This document shows positions 16,550-24,670 of a stretch of 34,464 nt of DNA, piece by piece (positions within the stretch are counted from its first letter, which is position 1; each line of letters opens with the position of its first letter). This DNA comes from Thermovibrio sp. (GTDB lineage Bacteria; Aquificota; Aquificia; Desulfurobacteriales; Desulfurobacteriaceae). Location: the NCBI GenBank assembly GCA_015490195.1, contig WFYG01000033.1, positions 1 to 34,464 on the forward strand, given 5' to 3'. The position numbers and the translations under genes were made by a program. The notes beneath the pieces were generated by a model. The model ran no database searches. It saw only the letters and a program-made list of their open reading frames with translations, and was not told the DNA's origin.

Positions 16550-18493
16550 TTAGTTGAGTTTCTCTAACGCTTCAAGTATGAGAAGGCCAGCTTCGTTTAT
16601 TGAGTTCTTACCTACAAGGTTTGAGGCCCTGAGGATAACCATCTCCTTCTCAAAGGATTCTGGATCAAGACCTGAGAGCTTGATTGCTTCCTTTATATTC
16701 TTTGGAAGAATCCTTATTTTCTTCTCCTTAACGTAGAGCGTACCTACCTGTTTGAGAGCTTCAAGGACCCTCACTGCAAGTGGTGTTATTGGGTTTGCAA
16801 AGCCTTCTGGAGTTCCTGAAAGAGCTCTCTTGATGAGTTTACCAGGTTCGGTGAGGATTATGGCCTCGTTCTGGAGGATATCGATGTAGCCTCTTGCCTC
16901 CAGCTTGTTAAGGGCGTAGTCAATCTCTTCGTGCCAAGTTTCGTCAAACTGTTCGTAAACGTCTTTAACGAAGAACCCTTTCTCGGGGAGTTTGTGAAGA
17001 ACTTGGAGTTCAAACCTTGTGATGTGGGGAAGCCTCCTTATCTGGTAGGCCATCTCGGCGTACATCTTTCCTGCTTCTGTAGCTTCTCCTCCGCCTATCA
17101 GCTGTGCTTTTACTCCCCTGTTGTACCAGTCAACGTTCGGAGCTGCAAACTCCTTGTTTGTTATGGTTATGGCCTTAACTGCAACGGCAGGTATCTCTCT
17201 GATACCCCTTACTTTCATATCCTCAAGAACTTTCTTGCCATACTCTGTCAGGTAGTGGACTTTCTTCCCTTCGTACTCTTCAGCCCTTATCAGGTTAAAG
17301 GATTCAAGGGTGTAGAGGGATTCCTGTACAATGTCGTACATCTTCTCGTACCACTTGTTACCCTTCTCGTAGAAAGACTTGAAGAGTTCCTCTACAGTTT
17401 TAACCTCGTTGAACTTCTTCTTAATCTCTTCTTTCTTCTGGTAGCCTAAGTCCTGGTACAGTCTTCTTCCGTAGTGTTCAAGGAGATGTTTGTACTCTTT
17501 AAGTGGCTTGTAGAAAAGGTAGTGAACAAGCTCTTCTACCGTTGGAAGGGTTGACGGATCCTGCTCGTGGTGTTTCCAGACCTCCTCTATTCCTTTGAGG
17601 AGCTCCGCGTCTATTATCTCAACGTTTATTGATTTGACAGGCCTGAAACTCTTCTCTTTCCAGATCCTGTAGGCTTCTAAGAGGTGCTCTCCTGCAGGGA
17701 GCGGGTTTCCTTCGTCATCTATCAAGGCAAGTGCAAATAGAACTTCCTTCTCCTCATCAGTTATAGCATCAAAGCCTTCGTACACTGCCCTTTCAAGTGA
17801 ATCCATTATGTCTTCTGAGATTACCGTTTCTAGCGTTGGGGCTATTGTTTCACATGCGGCCTTTATTTCCCTTCCAAGTGGAGTGAGTGCGTAGATGTCT
17901 GAAGTCGGAACTGAGAAGGCTAACAGCCTCATTGCTCCCATGAGAATCGGAAATCTTCCTCCTGCAGGCAGCATGGAGGACTCTGCGGGACCCGCCGGCA
18001 TCTCTTTAATGTACTGGCAAAGTTCCCTGTCTACGATAAGTCTGGGGTGGGCGTTTCTGAAGACCTCGTAGATGTCTTTTGCGTACTGGTTGATAACTTT
18101 AAATGTTCCCTTCTTCTCTATTTTCCTCTCCTCAATGAATCCCCTCTTCTCAAGCTCTTTTTCTGTAAGGGGTCCGGGGATGTCGCCGTTCTCGATGGCC
18201 GTCTCTATCATCATCAAGACTTCGGAGCCCAGCCATCTGAACTCCTCTGTCCACTTTGAGGGGTGCTCTATCAGTTTCTTCTCAACCATCTCGTCTAAGA
18301 TGTTTGCAAGAACCCTTCCCCAGTAGGTAAGTGAGTACTCAAGGGGTCTTACCATCCTTAAAAGGTTCATCCTCTCAAGCTCTAAGAATGGTGGTTCCTC
18401 GCTCTTTACAAAGAGCTGGCAGGTTGGGGTATCGTTCTTTTCCTCCTCTCTTACTCTAAGGAGTGCAAGGGCGTGTTCTTTTCTGATTACCAT
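16550..18493 (-). CDS. Large protein with repeated winged-helix-like modules (probably DUF505 family)
   Basis: A 647-residue cytosolic protein, from memory most like the uncharacterised DUF505 family of thermophilic bacteria and archaea; I could not check this. The notable feature is a motif of the form (L/I/A)-T/N-x-x-G-(K/R), usually the wing-to-last-helix turn of winged-helix domains, at six places with glycines at residues 59, 207, 419, 475, 551 and 636 (for example LTYWGRVLA, LTPLGREI, LTEYGKKVL, LTEPGKLIK). Several are preceded by short helical pairs such as FELQVLHKLPEKG. It may be a DNA- or RNA-binding scaffold, but no function is known. The ATG at 18493 follows GAGGAGGGA and a good promoter lies upstream. 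Confidence 0.75.
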   Translation of the reverse strand: MVIRKEHALALLRVREEEKNDTPTCQLFVKSEEPPFLELERMNLLRMVRPLEYSLTYWGRVLANILDEMVEKKLIEHPSKWTEEFRWLGSEVLMMIETAIENGDIPGPLTEKELEKRGFIEERKIEKKGTFKVINQYAKDIYEVFRNAHPRLIVDRELCQYIKEMPAGPAESSMLPAGGRFPILMGAMRLLAFSVPTSDIYALTPLGREIKAACETIAPTLETVISEDIMDSLERAVYEGFDAITDEEKEVLFALALIDDEGNPLPAGEHLLEAYRIWKEKSFRPVKSINVEIIDAELLKGIEEVWKHHEQDPSTLPTVEELVHYLFYKPLKEYKHLLEHYGRRLYQDLGYQKKEEIKKKFNEVKTVEELFKSFYEKGNKWYEKMYDIVQESLYTLESFNLIRAEEYEGKKVHYLTEYGKKVLEDMKVRGIREIPAVAVKAITITNKEFAAPNVDWYNRGVKAQLIGGGEATEAGKMYAEMAYQIRRLPHITRFELQVLHKLPEKGFFVKDVYEQFDETWHEEIDYALNKLEARGYIDILQNEAIILTEPGKLIKRALSGTPEGFANPITPLAVRVLEALKQVGTLYVKEKKIRILPKNIKEAIKLSGLDPESFEKEMVILRASNLVGKNSINEAGLLILEALEKLN

Positions 18494-18529
18494 TTACTTC
18501 CCTCCTCACAGATTTTCTTTTCCTGTATT

Positions 18530-18558
18530 AAATTATGTCAAATGGAATTTTAAGTCAA
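18530..18558 (-). promoter_or_regulatory. Promoter for the DUF505-like gene
   Basis: On the minus strand TTGACT (18553-18558) and TAATTT (18530-18535) are separated by 17 bases, in the 99-base gap divergent from the CLC gene. A second TTGACA lies just upstream of the -10. The leader would be about 30 bases and contains the ribosome site. Confidence 0.55.
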
Positions 18559-18592
18559 TCAGTCCTTATTTCCCTTTTAATAACCGAGATTC

Positions 18593-20359
18593 ATGTTTTA
18601 TCATACTCCCATCATGATAAAAGAGCTGTATGAAATAAGGAAGCTGTTGTTTTTATCGGTTCCCGTTGGGATACTTGCAGGCCTTCTTGCTGCTGCTTTT
18701 CTCTATACGCTTGATCACTGTACATTACTGTTTCTGGGAAAACTTGTAGGCTATTATCCCCCTAAACCTGCCGGAGAGGGAGGGAGCTCCGCCTATGCCT
18801 TCTATATTTCCCATAGGTTCCTCCTTCCTTTTGTTACTGCTTTGGGTGGACTCATTGTTGGTGCTATGGTCTACCTGCTTGCTCCTGAAGCAGCTGGAGT
18901 GGGAACAGACGCTGCAATAAAAGCCTTTCACTACGGACTGCCCGTTGGTTTGAGGAGTTCTTTCGTTAAGTTAGTTGCTTCTGCCATAACTATAGGTTCA
19001 GGTGGTGCTTCTGGTAGGGAAGGGCCTATGGCCCTTATTGGCGCAGGTGTGGGTCGCTGGTTGGGAGAGGTTCTCAGGCTAACTCAGAACGAGAAGAACT
19101 TACTTCTTGCAGCAGGACTCGGGGCTGGGATTGGTGCCGTTTTTAGAGCTCCCTTTGCCGGAGGGATTCTCAGTGCTGAAGTCTTTTACAAGGAGGACTT
19201 TGAGGTTGAAGCCCTTATTCCCGGCTTTGTTGCCTCAATAGTCGCCTATCTGGTTGCTGGAAGTTTTGTTGGATATAAACCCCTCTTTAAAACGGCCGTT
19301 CCGTTTCCAACCTTTTCCCCTGAGGAGCTTGCAGGCTACATTGTTTTGGGCATCACCTCTGCTTTTGTCGCAAAGCTTGCAGTTTTCCTCTTCTACCGAA
19401 TCAAGGAGTTCTTCAGGAAGCTTAACCTCCACCCTGTACTGAAGCCGGCTCTAGGGGGGTTCCTTGCGGGAGTCTGCGGCCTTATCACTCCTTTAGCGAT
19501 AGGGAACTCCTACGGATGGATACAGTTCTTTATGGAGAACTCTCTTCTCTACATTTCCCTTCCCCTCCTTGTCCTCAGCGTTCCCCTTGTGATTCTCTCT
19601 TTCTCCTTTACACTTGCCTCTGGAGGGTCTGGAGGTGTTTTTGGCCCTTCCCTTGTAATTGGAGGTATAACGGGGGCAACCCTTTCACTCCTGTTTAACG
19701 ACCTTTTAGGTGGCACTGTTTTTGACATGGGGACTATGACGGTTGTCGGGATGATCTCCGTCTTTACCGCCGCTGCAAGCGCTCCGCTTTCAACTATCGT
19801 TCTGGTCACTGAGATGACTCAGGGGTACAACATCCTTCCCTACGCCCTCCTCTCTCTGGTTATAGCCCACAACCTTGCAGGCTATGAGAGGACACTCTTT
19901 GAGTACCAGCTCCTCAACAGGCTTGAATCCCCAGTCCACAGGGATGAACTGAAGGCTTACATCCTCAAGGTTGCTAAAGTAAAGGACGTTATGACCAAGA
20001 ACGTTATAGCCCTTACTCCCGATTCTCCAGTCCTTAAGGCTAAGAGAATAATGGCGGAGAAGTTTATCGCTGGAATTCCAATCGTTGATGAGAAGAACAG
20101 AGTCGTTGGAATTATCACCACGTCTGACGTTTTAAAGGTAGAGCCTGAGAAGATGGCTACGACAAGGGTTGGGGAGATAATGACCCCAAAGCCTATGTGC
20201 GTTCTGCCGGACTGGAACCTGTTGGAGGTTATTAGGCTGTTTGTCAATAACGGTTATGGGAGAGCTCCCGTTGTCTCAGACTTTGAGTCAATGAGGCTTG
20301 TTGGGATAATTTCGCGGGCCGACATAGCCCGCTACCTGGTAAAGAAGGGGATCGTTTAA
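18593..20359 (+). CDS. CLC-family chloride channel/transporter with C-terminal CBS pair
   Basis: A 588-residue inner-membrane protein. Residues about 15-440 form the CLC fold with GSGGASGREGP at 135-145 (gating glutamate E143) and GGVFGPS at 347-353 (anion-binding loop). Residues about 462-585 are two CBS domains (VMTKNVIALTPDS and IMTPKPMCVLPDW), which in this family bind nucleotides and regulate gating. At the position of the inner proton glutamate of E. coli CLC (E203) the motif APFAGGILSAEV has V197, as in channel-type CLCs, so proton coupling may be absent. The start is uncertain: the ATG at 18593 has no clear ribosome site and an ATG at 18614 (M8) is also possible. Its stop overlaps a converging small gene by four bases. 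Confidence 0.9.
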   Translation: MFYHTPIMIKELYEIRKLLFLSVPVGILAGLLAAAFLYTLDHCTLLFLGKLVGYYPPKPAGEGGSSAYAFYISHRFLLPFVTALGGLIVGAMVYLLAPEAAGVGTDAAIKAFHYGLPVGLRSSFVKLVASAITIGSGGASGREGPMALIGAGVGRWLGEVLRLTQNEKNLLLAAGLGAGIGAVFRAPFAGGILSAEVFYKEDFEVEALIPGFVASIVAYLVAGSFVGYKPLFKTAVPFPTFSPEELAGYIVLGITSAFVAKLAVFLFYRIKEFFRKLNLHPVLKPALGGFLAGVCGLITPLAIGNSYGWIQFFMENSLLYISLPLLVLSVPLVILSFSFTLASGGSGGVFGPSLVIGGITGATLSLLFNDLLGGTVFDMGTMTVVGMISVFTAAASAPLSTIVLVTEMTQGYNILPYALLSLVIAHNLAGYERTLFEYQLLNRLESPVHRDELKAYILKVAKVKDVMTKNVIALTPDSPVLKAKRIMAEKFIAGIPIVDEKNRVVGIITTSDVLKVEPEKMATTRVGEIMTPKPMCVLPDWNLLEVIRLFVNNGYGRAPVVSDFESMRLVGIISRADIARYLVKKGIV

Positions 20360-20475
20360 CTCTGAGACTTCTTCTTCTCCTTCAGTGTGTGCTTCCACGC
20401 CACTATGGCAAAAGAGAGCGGCAGTAAAATGGCTATAACCGTACAGATTATTCCAAGGATGGTGTTCTCGCTCAC
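20356..20475 (-). CDS. 39-residue single-pass membrane peptide
   Basis: A small gene with GTG start at 20475, preceded by AGGAGG at a good distance (AGGAGGTGGCACAGTG), and TAA at 20356-20358. The peptide begins SENTILGIICTVIAILLPLS, forms one hydrophobic helix at about residues 5-27, and ends in a basic tail (HTLKEKKKSQS), predicting the C-terminus in the cytoplasm. Its start overlaps the stop of the upstream MqnE-like gene by four bases (GTGA), so it is translationally coupled as the last cistron of that operon. Its stop overlaps the CLC gene tail to tail. I do not recognise it; it resembles small accessory subunits of membrane complexes only in general shape. Confidence 0.7.
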   Translation of the reverse strand: MSENTILGIICTVIAILLPLSFAIVAWKHTLKEKKKSQS

Positions 20476-21584
20476 TGTGCCACCTCCTGATAGACTTTTA
20501 TAACGTTGTAGAGGGTGTCCCTCTCAACGGGAATTTTCCCGGCTTCCCTTATCAGTTTTATTAGCCTCTCCTTCGGTATAAACTGGCCTGCTCTTGCACC
20601 CGCTGCCTGGGTAATGTCCTCTTCAGTTACGGTTCCGTCTATGTCATCGGCGCCAAACTGGAGTGCTATCTGGGCTACCTTCTCTCCCAGCATTATCCAG
20701 TAGGCCTTCACGTGGTGGAAGTTGTCAAGGAGAAGCCTTGATACTGCAACTGTTTTCAGCTCGTCAAACCCGGTCGTGTAGTTGGCTCCGGGTATTTCTG
20801 TGTTTTTTGGATGGAAGGCTAAAGGGATGAAAGTCTGGAAACCGCCGGTTTCGTCTTGGGCTTCTCTGAGCCTTATCAGGTGGTCTACCCTGTCGGCGTA
20901 AGACTCTATATGGCCAAAAAGCATCGTTGCATTGCTCTTCAGTCCCAGCCTGTGGGCTGTTTTGTGTATCTCAAGGTACTCCTCGCCGGTTATCTTGTCG
21001 GGACAGATTCTCTTTCTAACCTCTTCTGCAAAAATCTCTCCTCCCCCGCCGGGAATGGAGCCAAGCCCTGCCTCTATAAGCTCTTTTAACGTTTCTTCTA
21101 CGCTCTTTCCTCCCTTCTCTGCTATAAACTTTATCTCCTCTGCCGTGTAGGCTTTTACGTGGATTTCCGGGAAGGCCTGTTTAACCTGTTTTACTATCTC
21201 TATGTAGTGCTGGTAACTCCAGTCGGGGTGGAGTCCTCCTACTATGTGAACTTCTGTAAGCCCCGGGTTGAGCTTCCTGTATTCTCTTAGCTTTGAGATT
21301 ATCTCCTCAACTGTCAGCTCGTAGGCTCCTTCTTCTCCCTTTTTCTTCCTGAAAGCACAGAACTTACAGGTTCCTACGCAGACGTTTGTAGGGGTTATAT
21401 GGACGTTTACGTTGAAGTAGGCGAACTTTCCGTTTTTCCTCTCTGCCACAAGGTTTGCAAGGTAGCCTATTGTGTGGATGTCGTCTGACTCAAAGAGGGT
21501 GAGGCCGTCTTCAAAAGAAAGCCTTTTACCCTGAAGGACTTTCTCAACTATGGGAATTAACCGTTTGTCCCTTACCATTTCCAT
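20472..21584 (-). CDS. mqnE: Aminofutalosine synthase-like radical SAM enzyme (paralogue 2)
   Basis: A 370-residue radical-SAM protein with the CX3CX2C cluster motif C69, C73, C76 (NVCVGTCKFCAF). GGLHPDWSY, IPGGGGEIF, ATMLFGHIE and QDETGGF are MqnE-type rather than MqnC-type signatures. MqnE couples 3-[(1-carboxyvinyl)oxy]benzoate to S-adenosylmethionine to give aminofutalosine, an early step of futalosine-route menaquinone synthesis. The conserved GADDIDGT near the C-terminus agrees. The ATG at 21584 overlaps the upstream paralogue's stop (TGATG), with GAGGG a few bases before. Of the two copies this one keeps the textbook MqnE wording (FIPLAFHPKNT) most closely, so it is the better candidate for the true MqnE. 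Confidence 0.85.
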   Translation of the reverse strand: MEMVRDKRLIPIVEKVLQGKRLSFEDGLTLFESDDIHTIGYLANLVAERKNGKFAYFNVNVHITPTNVCVGTCKFCAFRKKKGEEGAYELTVEEIISKLREYRKLNPGLTEVHIVGGLHPDWSYQHYIEIVKQVKQAFPEIHVKAYTAEEIKFIAEKGGKSVEETLKELIEAGLGSIPGGGGEIFAEEVRKRICPDKITGEEYLEIHKTAHRLGLKSNATMLFGHIESYADRVDHLIRLREAQDETGGFQTFIPLAFHPKNTEIPGANYTTGFDELKTVAVSRLLLDNFHHVKAYWIMLGEKVAQIALQFGADDIDGTVTEEDITQAAGARAGQFIPKERLIKLIREAGKIPVERDTLYNVIKVYQEVAQ

Positions 21585-22693
21585 CAGTAAACCCTCAGAA
21601 CGTTGTAGTTTGTGTCTCTCTCAACGGGAACTCTTCCGGCTTCCTTTATAAGTTTTATGAGCCTTTCCTTTGGCATGAAGGAAGAGCCGGGAGCTCCCGC
21701 CGACCGGGTTATTGTCTCCTCAACAACGGTTCCGTCTAAGTCGTCAACTCCAAAGTGGAGGGAGACCTGTGCCAGCTTCTCCCCAAGGGTTATCCAGAAT
21801 GCCCTTACGTGGGGGAAGTTATCTAGCATAAGTCTTGAAACGGCCAGCATCTTCAGGTCGTCAAACCCCGTTGTGTAGTTTCCCCCAAGCTCTGTGTTTT
21901 TAGGCTGGTAAGCGAAGGAGATAAAGGCCTGGAATCCGCCGGTTTCGTCCTGGAGCTCCCTCAACCTTATCAGGTGATCTACCCTTTCCTCAACCGTTTC
22001 TATGTGGCCGTAGAGTATTGAGGCGTTTGTTCTAAGGCCGTAGGAGTGGGCTATCCTGTGTATCTCAAGGTACCTCTCTGCAGAGAGTTTCTGGGGGCAG
22101 AGCTTCTCCCTTACTCTCCTGCTGAAGACCTCGGCTCCTCCGCCGGGTAGAGCGTCAAGTCCTGCCTCTACAAGCTCTTTCAGAACTTCCTCTGCCCTCT
22201 TTCCCGATATCCTGCACAGATGCTCTATCTCCTCAGCCGTAAAGGCCTGAATCTTTGCTTCTGGAACGGCCTCCTTTATTTTCGCTATAAACTCCACGTA
22301 TTTACTGTAACCCCATTGCGGGTGTAGACCGCTAACTACGTGTATCTCCGATACCTTTCCTGCCTCTTTTGCCTTCTCTACCGCCTCCTCCACTGTTAGC
22401 TCGTAGGCGCCTTCTTCTCCCTTCTCCTTTCTGAAGGCGCAGAACTTACACTTTCCAACGCACAGGTTTGTCAGGTTTATATGACGGTTGACTGTAAAGT
22501 AGACTAATAGACCGTTCTTTTTTCTATTTGCAAAATCTGCAATTTTCCCAAGTGTAAGGAGATCGTCTGTTTTAAAGAGCTTTACACCATCCTCAAGAGA
22601 GAGTCTTTCCCCTGCTGCAACCTTTTCTGCTATGGGAAGGAGGGATCTATCTTCAACCAACCTTTCGTCAACAATTTCGCTAACTGTTACCAT
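21584..22693 (-). CDS. Aminofutalosine synthase-like radical SAM enzyme (paralogue 1)
   Basis: A 369-residue close paralogue of the gene that follows it, with the same cluster motif (C78, C82, C85 in NLCVGKCKFCAF), SGLHPQWGY, LPGGGAEVF, ASILYGHIE, QDETGGF and GVDDLDGT. Both copies look catalytically complete. Differences from standard MqnE (VSGLHP for VGGLHP, FISFAYQPKNT for FIPLAFHPKNT) suggest the substrate pocket may have drifted. It might be a second MqnE, a differently regulated isoenzyme, or an enzyme acting on a related enolpyruvyl aromatic; MqnC is less likely on the motifs. The ATG at 22693 has AGAGGAAG upstream and overlaps the DtxR-type gene by 14 bases. Confidence 0.8.
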   Translation of the reverse strand: MVTVSEIVDERLVEDRSLLPIAEKVAAGERLSLEDGVKLFKTDDLLTLGKIADFANRKKNGLLVYFTVNRHINLTNLCVGKCKFCAFRKEKGEEGAYELTVEEAVEKAKEAGKVSEIHVVSGLHPQWGYSKYVEFIAKIKEAVPEAKIQAFTAEEIEHLCRISGKRAEEVLKELVEAGLDALPGGGAEVFSRRVREKLCPQKLSAERYLEIHRIAHSYGLRTNASILYGHIETVEERVDHLIRLRELQDETGGFQAFISFAYQPKNTELGGNYTTGFDDLKMLAVSRLMLDNFPHVRAFWITLGEKLAQVSLHFGVDDLDGTVVEETITRSAGAPGSSFMPKERLIKLIKEAGRVPVERDTNYNVLRVY

Positions 22694-23105
22694 AATCTTC
22701 CTCTTGTTTAAACGGGTCTATTCCTTTTTCTTTCATGAACTGGGTTAGCTTCTCTATCCGTTTAACAGTCTCCTCTGAAAGGTGGTGTTCAACCAAACAC
22801 CCCTCTTCTTCGGCTTTCTCCGGTGGAAGCTTTAGTACCTCTTCAAGGAACTTTATGAGAACTCTGTGTTTCCTGTAAAGCTCCTGGGCGTAAGCTTTTC
22901 CCTTCTCCGTTGTACTTACGTATCCGTAAGGTTCGTACCTTATGTACCCTTTCTCAGAGAGTCTCTTCAAAACTTCTGTAACTGTGGGCATCTTAACGTT
23001 TCTTGCCTTCGCTATCTCCTTAACCCTTGCCACTCTGTTTTCCTGCTCCAGGAGGTAGATGGTCTCAAGGTAGTCCTCAAGGCGGGGAGCAAGCTTCTCT
23101 TCCAT
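22680..23105 (-). CDS. DtxR/MntR-family metal-dependent transcriptional regulator
   Basis: A 141-residue regulator with an N-terminal winged helix (about 5-70) and a metal-binding/dimerisation domain (about 71-141). Ligand positions of the family are D11, E14 (EDYLETIY), H80, C103, E106 and H107 (EGCLVEHHLS). Cys at 103 is the DtxR/IdeR-type choice, associated with iron response, whereas Mn-type MntR has Glu there. There is no SH3-like third domain. The ATG at 23105 is preferred to a TTG seven codons earlier because family similarity begins there and an AGAGGA-like site precedes it. It is the first gene of an operon with two MqnE-like enzymes, so it probably regulates them and itself. Confidence 0.85.
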   Translation of the reverse strand: MEEKLAPRLEDYLETIYLLEQENRVARVKEIAKARNVKMPTVTEVLKRLSEKGYIRYEPYGYVSTTEKGKAYAQELYRKHRVLIKFLEEVLKLPPEKAEEEGCLVEHHLSEETVKRIEKLTQFMKEKGIDPFKQEEDYGNS

Positions 23106-23137
23106 ATCTCTTCCTCTCAAACTCAATTGGCTTTTAA

Positions 23138-23172
23138 AATATATTACTAACTCCGTTAAGTTTCACTAACTC
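23138..23172 (-). promoter_or_regulatory. Promoter and candidate operator of the DtxR-type operon
   Basis: On the minus strand GTGAAA (23161-23166) and TATATT (23138-23143) are 17 bases apart. On the plus strand ACTAACTC occurs at 23146-23153 and 23165-23172, 19 bases apart, overlapping the spacer and the -35, where a repressor would block transcription. The upstream copy lies over the stop codon of the flavoprotein gene. Autoregulation by the DtxR-type protein is inference. Confidence 0.4.
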
Positions 23173-24605
23173 TTAACCTTTATTCCGCAGTGTTGGCAGA
23201 GGGAGCTCTCCGAAACTATAAAGAGGTTTTCTCCTGAAGGCTTCTCGGGCTTTTTCTTGTAAATGTCAACTGTAAACCAGGCTCTCTTTCCGAGTCCGAG
23301 GCTCTTCAGGGCTTTACCTGCCGTTTCTCTGGCTCTGCCACAGGCCTCAACAAAGGTCGTCATTCCAGATGCTGCATCTCCTGTTACAAAGCTTTTCCCT
23401 CCGGCAGAGAGCTCTTTTACCTTTTCTGTATCAACTTCAAACCCAACAGCAGGAACCAGGTAGTCAAACGCAAACTTCCCGCAGTTGAGAATGATTTCTC
23501 TTCCCTTAACCTCTAAGAGGGAACAGTCTGTATATATCTTCACCCCTTCCTTTACGGCCTCAGAGAGTTCTTTCTTTTGAGCTCTTATCCCCTCTGGCTT
23601 CCCCCTGTAGAATACCGAAACGTCTGCTCCCAGCCTTACACCAACCCTTGCAACGTCTATTGCCGTGTCCCCGGCGCCTATAACGGCGAGCTTTTTCCGG
23701 CTGAGCTTCGGCGGCCTTTTCAGGAACTCCAGCGGATATATAACTCTTTCTCCCTCAACGCCTTTGAGCTTCTTCTCTTTTTGAGCTCCTACCGCAACAA
23801 CAACTATGTCGTAACCCTCTGGCCTCTCAGAGATTTCCCTTCCGGTAAGTACCCTAAGGTTCTGGAAAGAGGTAGCGTACTCTATCTCTCTCTCCACAAA
23901 CTCTCTGTCTACCTTAAACTCCGGGATATAGTTGATAATTCCTCCTAGCTCCTTCTCCCTCTCAAAGAGATCAACTTCAACTCCGCAAGAGGCCAGGTAG
24001 TAAGCTGCGGTTATCCCTGCAACACCTCCTCCGATAACGGCAACTCTCTTTTTTACCGGCGGGAAGAAGGGTTTTCTCTTCTTTACTTTCAGGTTCTCAA
24101 GTACCTTCCTTGCCATTTCCCTGTGAACTTCTTTTATCTTTAAGGGTCTTTCCGGCAGTATTCCGCACCTCTCCTCGCAGGGTGCCGGGCAGAGCTCTCC
24201 CAGGGTAAAAGGAAACGGAGAGGAGAGGAAGAAGACCCCGAAGGCCTCTTCAAATCTTCCCTCCTCACAGAAGGCCATAAAGGAGGGGACTTTTACCCCT
24301 GCCGGGCAGAAATCCTCACAGGGAGAAGTCTCCCTGTAAGTTCCCCTGCCGGCGTCGGTCACCTGAAGACCGTAGAGGAGGGCTTGAGCTCCAAATAGTG
24401 TAACCGAGCCGTAGTTTAGGGGGAATCCCAGGAGGTACCAGTAGTAGAACGGAAAAGAGAAGATGGTCAGAAAAGAAAGACCTGTCAGGTACCTTCCCTG
24501 GTAGATCTGTCCCGCCCCTGGAACTAAGGAGGAGAGGATCCTGCTCTTTCTTCTAACCTTGAGTATTTCGTAAGCTTTCAGGGCAACTTTCCTGTCTGGC
24601 TCCAT
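23166..24605 (-). CDS. GltD-like FAD/NAD(P)H oxidoreductase with N-terminal membrane segment
   Basis: A 479-residue protein. Residues 20-84 hold a Pro-Gly turn (VPGAGQIYQGRYLTG) and two likely membrane helices (about 44-61 and 67-84). Residues 95-150 carry the Cys pattern of GltD-type iron-sulphur domains (C96, C100, then C139, C143, C147 in LCPAPCEERC). Two Rossmann folds follow, FAD (IGGGVAG at 191-197) and NAD(P) (IGAGDTA at 309-315), with TGD at 408-410. A C-terminal CQHC (470, 473) may bind metal. The family moves electrons between NAD(P)H, flavin and iron-sulphur centres; the membrane segment suggests a membrane partner such as a quinone- or ferredoxin-linked complex. It is not next to the glutamate synthase genes. 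The ATG at 24605 follows AAAGGAG. Confidence 0.82.
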   Translation of the reverse strand: MEPDRKVALKAYEILKVRRKSRILSSLVPGAGQIYQGRYLTGLSFLTIFSFPFYYWYLLGFPLNYGSVTLFGAQALLYGLQVTDAGRGTYRETSPCEDFCPAGVKVPSFMAFCEEGRFEEAFGVFFLSSPFPFTLGELCPAPCEERCGILPERPLKIKEVHREMARKVLENLKVKKRKPFFPPVKKRVAVIGGGVAGITAAYYLASCGVEVDLFEREKELGGIINYIPEFKVDREFVEREIEYATSFQNLRVLTGREISERPEGYDIVVVAVGAQKEKKLKGVEGERVIYPLEFLKRPPKLSRKKLAVIGAGDTAIDVARVGVRLGADVSVFYRGKPEGIRAQKKELSEAVKEGVKIYTDCSLLEVKGREIILNCGKFAFDYLVPAVGFEVDTEKVKELSAGGKSFVTGDAASGMTTFVEACGRARETAGKALKSLGLGKRAWFTVDIYKKKPEKPSGENLFIVSESSLCQHCGIKVKS

Positions 24606-24630
24606 AGCTTCTCCTTTAAGGGGAACTACA

Positions 24631-24636
24631 ATTATA
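24631..24636 (-). promoter_or_regulatory. -10 element for the GltD-like gene
   Basis: A perfect TATAAT on the minus strand, 25 bases before the ATG, with the ribosome site AAAGGAG between. No good -35 is seen 16-18 bases upstream. The 65-base divergent gap also serves the ADP-ribosylglycohydrolase-family gene. Confidence 0.4.
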
Positions 24637-24670
24637 GAAGTTTTGGACTTTGGGAACTTAAGGAGGAGGT

